Source: Acinetobacter populi
GTDB taxonomy: Bacteria > Pseudomonadota > Gammaproteobacteria > Pseudomonadales > Moraxellaceae
Reading direction: 5' to 3'
Length of the DNA stretch: 64,000 nt
Assembly: GCF_002174125.1 (NCBI RefSeq)
Contig: NZ_NEXX01000006.1
Span: 124,001 to 188,000 of the forward strand
In this document: piece by piece, positions 60,168 to 64,000 of the stretch
Layout: the number at the start of each line of letters is the position of its first letter
Position numbering within the stretch: position 1 is the first letter of the stretch
Translations under genes and position numbers: made by a program
The notes under the pieces: model-generated
Told to the model about the DNA's origin: nothing
Databases searched by the model: none
Seen by the model: the letters and a program-made list of their open reading frames with translations, nothing else

Positions 60168-60866
60168 ATGTCTTTTAGCAGTCTTATTCTTGATACGGAA
60201 ACCCATCGTTTAAATGGTAATCCGATTGAAATTGCTTATGCCCCTATTCAACTAGATCAGCGCGGTCTTACTGTCAATGAAAGTTTGATTTATGATGAAT
60301 ATTTTGCTCTAGATCCAGATACGGAGATTCAGCTCTCCTCTATGGCAATACACCATATTTTGCCTCAGGATTTGATTGGCAAGCCCAATTTTCGAGAATT
60401 TCGCCTGCCACAAGATACGATTTATTTAATTGGTCACAATATTGATTATGATATTCAAGCCATTGCCCGTTGTGGTCAGGATGTACGTAATATCAAACCG
60501 ATTTGTACGCTGGCACTGGCACGCTATGTTTGGCCGAATCTGGATAGCCATTCTTTAAGCACACTCAGCTATGTGATTTCAGACAATCTTGAACAAACGC
60601 GACAACAGCTTAAAAATGCCCATAATGCCAAAACGGATATTCTGCTTACAGCAAATCTACTGGATAAAATTATCCAGCATTATCAGATTACCGATATTGA
60701 ACAACTTTATCAGCAGTCCCAGCAAGCACGTTTGCCGCAGTTTATGCCGTTTGGTAAATACAAGGGCACACCGCTGACACAGGTGCCTATTGACTATGTA
60801 CAGTGGTTGTTACGCCAAAATGATATAGATCCATATTTAAGGCAGGCATTGGAACAAAGTTTCTAG
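60168..60866 (+). CDS. exoX: ExoX-like DnaQ-superfamily exonuclease
   Basis: This 232-residue DEDD exonuclease has ILDTETHRL (Exo I), SMAIHHI, LIGHNIDYDIQ (Exo II) and AHNAKTDILLT (Exo III), with a C-terminal DUF3820-like segment FGKYKGTPLTQVPIDYVQWLL as in E. coli exodeoxyribonuclease X. It likely removes 3' ends during repair or mismatch excision. An AGGTAA site precedes the ATG, and the gene may be cotranscribed with the rhomboid gene. Confidence 0.82.
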   Translation: MSFSSLILDTETHRLNGNPIEIAYAPIQLDQRGLTVNESLIYDEYFALDPDTEIQLSSMAIHHILPQDLIGKPNFREFRLPQDTIYLIGHNIDYDIQAIARCGQDVRNIKPICTLALARYVWPNLDSHSLSTLSYVISDNLEQTRQQLKNAHNAKTDILLTANLLDKIIQHYQITDIEQLYQQSQQARLPQFMPFGKYKGTPLTQVPIDYVQWLLRQNDIDPYLRQALEQSF

Positions 60867-60911
60867 ATTTGGACTCGATCACTGTTTTCACCATAAGGAC
60901 AGGCTAAATTC

Positions 60912-61643
60912 ATGCAATTTAAAATTGAAGCAATTGAGGTCGGCAATGCCTTACAGAACTATATCTGGATGCTGGTCGATACACATCAGCAACAAGCCGT
61001 GGTAATTGATCCGACACAGGCAGACCTTGTACTAGAGTATTGTGAAAAACAACAATTAGAACTCACTCAAATCTGGATTACCCACAAACATCCCGATCAT
61101 ACTGGTGGTGTAGCAGAATTACGCCAGCAAACCTATGCCAAAGTTTATGCACCTTTGGCAGAACGAGACAAGATCACCGAAGTTGATCATTTTCTCCAAG
61201 ATGGCGATACCTTGCATTTTGCCAAACTAAAGGTTGATGTCATTGCTACACCGGGGCATACACTCGGACATCTTTGTTATTTTATTGATGCTCTCGATGC
61301 ACTGTTTACCGGTGATACCTTATTTGCAATGGGTTGTGGACGCCTATTCGAAGGCACCTATATGCAAATGTATCATTCGCTCAATCGTCTGGCAGCCTTT
61401 CCACCGCGTAGCAAAGTTTACTGTGCACATGAATATACCGAAAGCAATGCCAGATTTGCACTGACTATTGAACCGGAGAATGTCGCCTTACAGCAGCGTT
61501 ATCAAGAAGTGCTATCTTTACGCCAACAGAATAAAATTACTTTACCCTCGACAATTGCGTTAGAATTACAGACAAATCCCTTCCTACGCTGCGAAAGTGT
61601 AGAAGAATTTCAAAAAGTACGTCAATTGAAAGATCAATTTTGA
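60912..61643 (+). CDS. gloB: GloB, hydroxyacylglutathione hydrolase (glyoxalase II)
   Basis: This 243-residue metallo-beta-lactamase-fold enzyme hydrolyses S-lactoylglutathione to lactate and glutathione in methylglyoxal detoxification. The metal motif is ITHKHPDHTGGVAEL (THxHxDH), followed by TPGHTLGHLCYF, FTGDTLFAMGCGRLFEGT and CAHEYTESNARFA. The C-terminal helical domain ends in the NPFLRC region. An AAGGACAGG site lies upstream. Confidence 0.93.
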   Translation: MQFKIEAIEVGNALQNYIWMLVDTHQQQAVVIDPTQADLVLEYCEKQQLELTQIWITHKHPDHTGGVAELRQQTYAKVYAPLAERDKITEVDHFLQDGDTLHFAKLKVDVIATPGHTLGHLCYFIDALDALFTGDTLFAMGCGRLFEGTYMQMYHSLNRLAAFPPRSKVYCAHEYTESNARFALTIEPENVALQQRYQEVLSLRQQNKITLPSTIALELQTNPFLRCESVEEFQKVRQLKDQF

Positions 61644-61781
61644 TGGTTTGACTTGACTTAAGCCTTGGCTTTCTTCAAAATATGCGACTTGTTTACGGGC
61701 TGGTTTTGTGTTGTGGTTTATTCACCAATACATATTTTAATCGAGCCCGCCCCAGACTAACTAATTTCAAGGAGTGCACGA

Positions 61782-62057
61782 GTGGCAAACTCTGCTCAAG
61801 CAAAAAAACGTGCTCGTCAAAACGTAAAAGCACGTAAACATAACGCAAGCTTGCGTTCTATGGTTCGTACCTATCTTAAACGTGTTGTTGCAGCAATCTC
61901 TGCTGGCGAACATGCGGTTGCGACTGAAGCTTACAAAAAAGCTGTACCAGTTATTGACCGTATGGCTGATAAAGGTATTATCCACAAAAATAAAGCTGCT
62001 CGTCATAAGAGCCGCTTAAATGCACAAATTAAAGCGCTGGCAACTGCTGCAAACTAA
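61782..62057 (+). CDS. rpsT: RpsT, 30S ribosomal protein S20
   Basis: This 91-residue basic helical protein binds 16S rRNA early in 30S assembly. [25 protein letters not shown] at residues 2-26 and [18 protein letters not shown] near the end are characteristic. The start codon is GTG at 61782, with AAGGAG 13 bases upstream; a GTG or weak start in rpsT is common and fits its known translational autoregulation. Confidence 0.97.
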   Translation: MANSAQAKKRARQNVKARKHNASLRSMVRTYLKRVVAAISAGEHAVATEAYKKAVPVIDRMADKGIIHKNKAARHKSRLNAQIKALATAAN

Positions 62058-62070
62058 TTTGTTGTATATA

Positions 62071-62097
62071 AAAAAAGCCCGTTAAGGGCTTTTTTTA
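62071..62097 (+). terminator. rpsT terminator
   Basis: AAAAAAGCCC / GGGCTTTTTT with a 5-base loop and T-run begins 14 bases after the rpsT stop. Confidence 0.93.
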
Positions 62098-62120
62098 TGT
62101 CTTGCATTTCAATGAAATGT

Positions 62121-62879
62121 TTAGATCATATTTCCAACTAACTGCTGAATATCCAGTTGTTGATGCTGCCCTCTCCAAACCCAATGTACACGACTCTGTT
62201 TAAATTCTTCTGCCTCATCAAACCAGACAAATAAACCTTCCATCATTTCCGGCCAATCCTTTTTTTCTACCTGAAAATGACCCGAAATTACCGCAACAAA
62301 TGCCGCCAAGATGGTATCGTGACTCACTGCCAGACTTAATTGTGCATTGGATTGTCGTTGATGATTCTGATGCAAATGTGAGTGGTACAACAATTCCAGT
62401 ACATCGAGCACACCATTAATCGGATGTTTCATCCCAGGCAAGGCATTTTGTACAAAACTATTGATAAACCCGACTGCACCCTGCTCACGAAAATGTGGCG
62501 CAGCCTGTTTAATATCCACCACAAAACTGCCCGGTTCCACCAATAGTTTCTGTTCGAGAATATCGATTTTGTGGGTATTTTCAACATGCACCTGATCTGC
62601 ACCAGCAATCATCAACTCTGCGGTTTCGATACAACGCTGGATCGGACTACTGATACAATTGACAATATGGCGATCTGAATTGTGGGTTAAATATTCCCCC
62701 CAAGCGAAAGCCAACTCACGTCCTTCATCAGTCAATTGCAGGTCATAACCTGCCAGACCAATGCCACGCACCACTTCCCGGAGCGAATGTCGGGTAAATA
62801 AAATCACGGAGGTATTTGTTTCTGGCAATAAATCGACTGCCTGCAACATACTTTGCGGTAAAAGTTTTAATGCGCTCAC
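62121..62879 (-). CDS. Histidine-phosphatase-family protein
   Basis: This 252-residue member of the histidine phosphatase (phosphoglycerate-mutase-like) superfamily shows the catalytic box FTRHSLRE (Arg-His-Ser, where RHG is usual), the second arginine in ISSPIQRCIETAELMI and the second histidine in LAVSHDTILAAF. Substrate is unknown. It is convergent with rpsT and lies downstream of cysQ on the same strand with a 60-base gap. Confidence 0.78.
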   Translation of the reverse strand: MSALKLLPQSMLQAVDLLPETNTSVILFTRHSLREVVRGIGLAGYDLQLTDEGRELAFAWGEYLTHNSDRHIVNCISSPIQRCIETAELMIAGADQVHVENTHKIDILEQKLLVEPGSFVVDIKQAAPHFREQGAVGFINSFVQNALPGMKHPINGVLDVLELLYHSHLHQNHQRQSNAQLSLAVSHDTILAAFVAVISGHFQVEKKDWPEMMEGLFVWFDEAEEFKQSRVHWVWRGQHQQLDIQQLVGNMI

Positions 62880-62939
62880 GATAATGATGACATGAAGTTT
62901 TGATAACGAAACTCAACTATACCATGTTCATGTGATTAC

Positions 62940-63815
62940 TCAATCTACGAACGCTCTTCCTCGTAAAAAGTCTGCCAATATCGACCAATCCTGTTTCTGA
63001 CGCAGTGCGATAAAATTGCCATTGAGCAGACTTGTCCTTTGATTATATCGAAAAGGTTGATGATTCAGATCAAACACATCACCACCAATACTTTGTAACA
63101 AGCCCTGTCCTGCCGAGGTATCCCATTCGCTGGTTGGATGAAAGCGTGGATAGACATCAATTTGCTCTTCTAGCATCATGCAAAATTTATAAGCACTGCC
63201 GGCGGCGACTTTTTCATATTCGATCTGATGTTGTTGCAAATATTGTAAAAATTCGGTGTACAAAGCACTTCGTTCAGGTCGTCGGCTCATGGCAATACGC
63301 AATACTTTCCTGTCCTGTAGCGAAACGGATGGTTCAAATTTCATCAAATGAATTTGTTGCTGTTGCCATTGCCACTTAAAAGGTAAATCACCCTGTTCAC
63401 CAATATAGATCGTTTGCTGCAAAGGTACCGCAATCGCCGAAATCACCGATTCACCAGCATTGATCAAACTTAAGTTAATGGTAAATTCGCCAGTTTGATG
63501 AATAAATTCCTTAGTACCATCTAGCGGATCGAGTAACCAGAATTTTTGCCAATTCTGCCGTCCTTGATGCTGCCCTTCTTCTGATAAAATCGGCAGATCC
63601 GGAAAATTTTGTCGTAATTGTGCAGTAATATAATCATTGGCTTTTAAATCGGCCTGTGTCACTGGAGAGTGATCTTTTTTCTCTTCAATATTAAACTGTT
63701 GACCGTCTATGAATGCCTGATATTCCCGACACAGGATTTGACTTGCCTGCCGTAAAATTTCGCATAGGTGTTGCAATTTCTGTGGCATTTGTTGTAATGC
63801 AACATCTTTAAACAT
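62940..63815 (-). CDS. cysQ: CysQ, 3'(2'),5'-bisphosphate nucleotidase
   Basis: This 291-residue lithium-sensitive phosphatase of the inositol-monophosphatase fold removes 3'-phosphate from PAP/PAPS formed in sulfate assimilation. Metal-binding blocks are SPVTQADLKAND, ILSEEGQ, LLDPLDGTKEFI and the late SEWDTSAGQGLLQ. The ATG at 63815 has GAGGAGCG at proper distance; the frame is open to 63893 but would overlap the divergent gene. It is associated with the sulfur/nucleotide recycling role by homology only. Confidence 0.92.
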   Translation of the reverse strand: MFKDVALQQMPQKLQHLCEILRQASQILCREYQAFIDGQQFNIEEKKDHSPVTQADLKANDYITAQLRQNFPDLPILSEEGQHQGRQNWQKFWLLDPLDGTKEFIHQTGEFTINLSLINAGESVISAIAVPLQQTIYIGEQGDLPFKWQWQQQQIHLMKFEPSVSLQDRKVLRIAMSRRPERSALYTEFLQYLQQHQIEYEKVAAGSAYKFCMMLEEQIDVYPRFHPTSEWDTSAGQGLLQSIGGDVFDLNHQPFRYNQRTSLLNGNFIALRQKQDWSILADFLRGRAFVD

Positions 63816-63834
63816 GCTGGTCGCTCCTCTATCT

Positions 63835-64000
63835 ATGTCTAATGTAGCAAATTTTATCCATGACACAACGCCACAATGTGTACTATTTGACATGGATGGT
63901 ACATTACTTGATCTGGCCTTTGATAATTATATCTGGATGCAACTGGTCCCAAAATTGTGGGCTGAACAAAACCAATGCGATATCGCAACGGCAAAACAGC
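63835..64000 (+). CDS. yrfG: YrfG-like GMP/IMP nucleotidase, HAD family (N-terminal part)
   Basis: This is the first 55 codons of a HAD hydrolase cut by the right edge. CVLFDMDGTLLDLAFDNY carries the nucleophile Asp box and, with the following IWMQLVPKLWAEQN, matches the YrfG nucleotidase N-terminus. The ATG is only 19 bases from the divergent cysQ ATG, so each gene's promoter must lie inside the other's 5' end or the true start is different; no ribosome site is evident for this strand. Confidence 0.78.
   Translation, partial: MSNVANFIHDTTPQCVLFDMDGTLLDLAFDNYIWMQLVPKLWAEQNQCDIATAKQ

Overview
The window is AT-rich chromosomal DNA of a Moraxellaceae-type gammaproteobacterium, most probably an Acinetobacter. 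I base this on the complete gltA / sdhCDAB / sucAB-lpd / sucCD block, on the protein sequences (the ferritin, TrpS, LigA and CoA-cycle enzymes look Acinetobacter- or Pseudomonas-like) and on low GC. The species cannot be named from the sequence alone.

Layout. (1) 0-17.7 kb holds mostly housekeeping genes: methionine uptake (metQ, partial metN), bioA, a secreted peroxiredoxin, a haem-less bacterioferritin (FtnA type), an extended SDR reductase, a tannase-like lipoprotein, ligA, the yqiJ-yqiK flotillin pair, a HAD phosphatase, a YpfJ-type zinc peptidase, a DUF808 membrane protein and trpS. (2) 18.2-39.8 kb is an accessory catabolic island lying between trpS and the TCA block. It contains a ChvE-type sugar ABC transporter; an IolG-like dehydrogenase with a FucP-like MFS carrier and a TIM-barrel isomerase/dehydratase; a sugar porter and a second Gfo/Idh oxidoreductase; and a LysR regulator divergent from a hydroxyquinol-1,2-dioxygenase-like gene fused into an operon with 3-oxoadipate CoA-transferase and thiolase. 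These are followed by a second TIM-barrel gene with a second sugar porter, an IS3 transposase relic, an NTF2-fold protein with maleylacetate reductase, and a LamB-type porin. (3) 40-55 kb is the TCA-cycle block on the minus strand, with gltA divergent. (4) 55-64 kb is housekeeping again: an LptA-like protein with an in-frame stop, nadE, tRNA-Met, a rhomboid protease, exoX, gloB, rpsT, cysQ and a partial yrfG.

How it may work together. The island encodes every step from hydroxyquinol to succinyl-CoA plus acetyl-CoA (ring cleavage, maleylacetate reductase, CoA transfer, thiolysis), next to the sdh/suc genes that consume succinyl-CoA. No flavin or other hydroxylase that would make hydroxyquinol from an aromatic compound is present. 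Instead the ring-cleavage genes are mixed with cyclitol/sugar-type importers, two Gfo/Idh dehydrogenases and two xylose-isomerase-like TIM barrels, a fold that includes inosose dehydratase and dehydroshikimate dehydratase. My main inference is that a cyclitol (a deoxy-inositol such as quercitol fits the formulae) is oxidised and dehydrated twice to an aromatic triol, then ring-cleaved. A perfect 44-bp palindrome and a second site sharing its core TTTCAT-N2-ATGAAA lie in front of two different parts of the island and may be a shared operator. All functional statements are homology judgements made by eye; no search was run.
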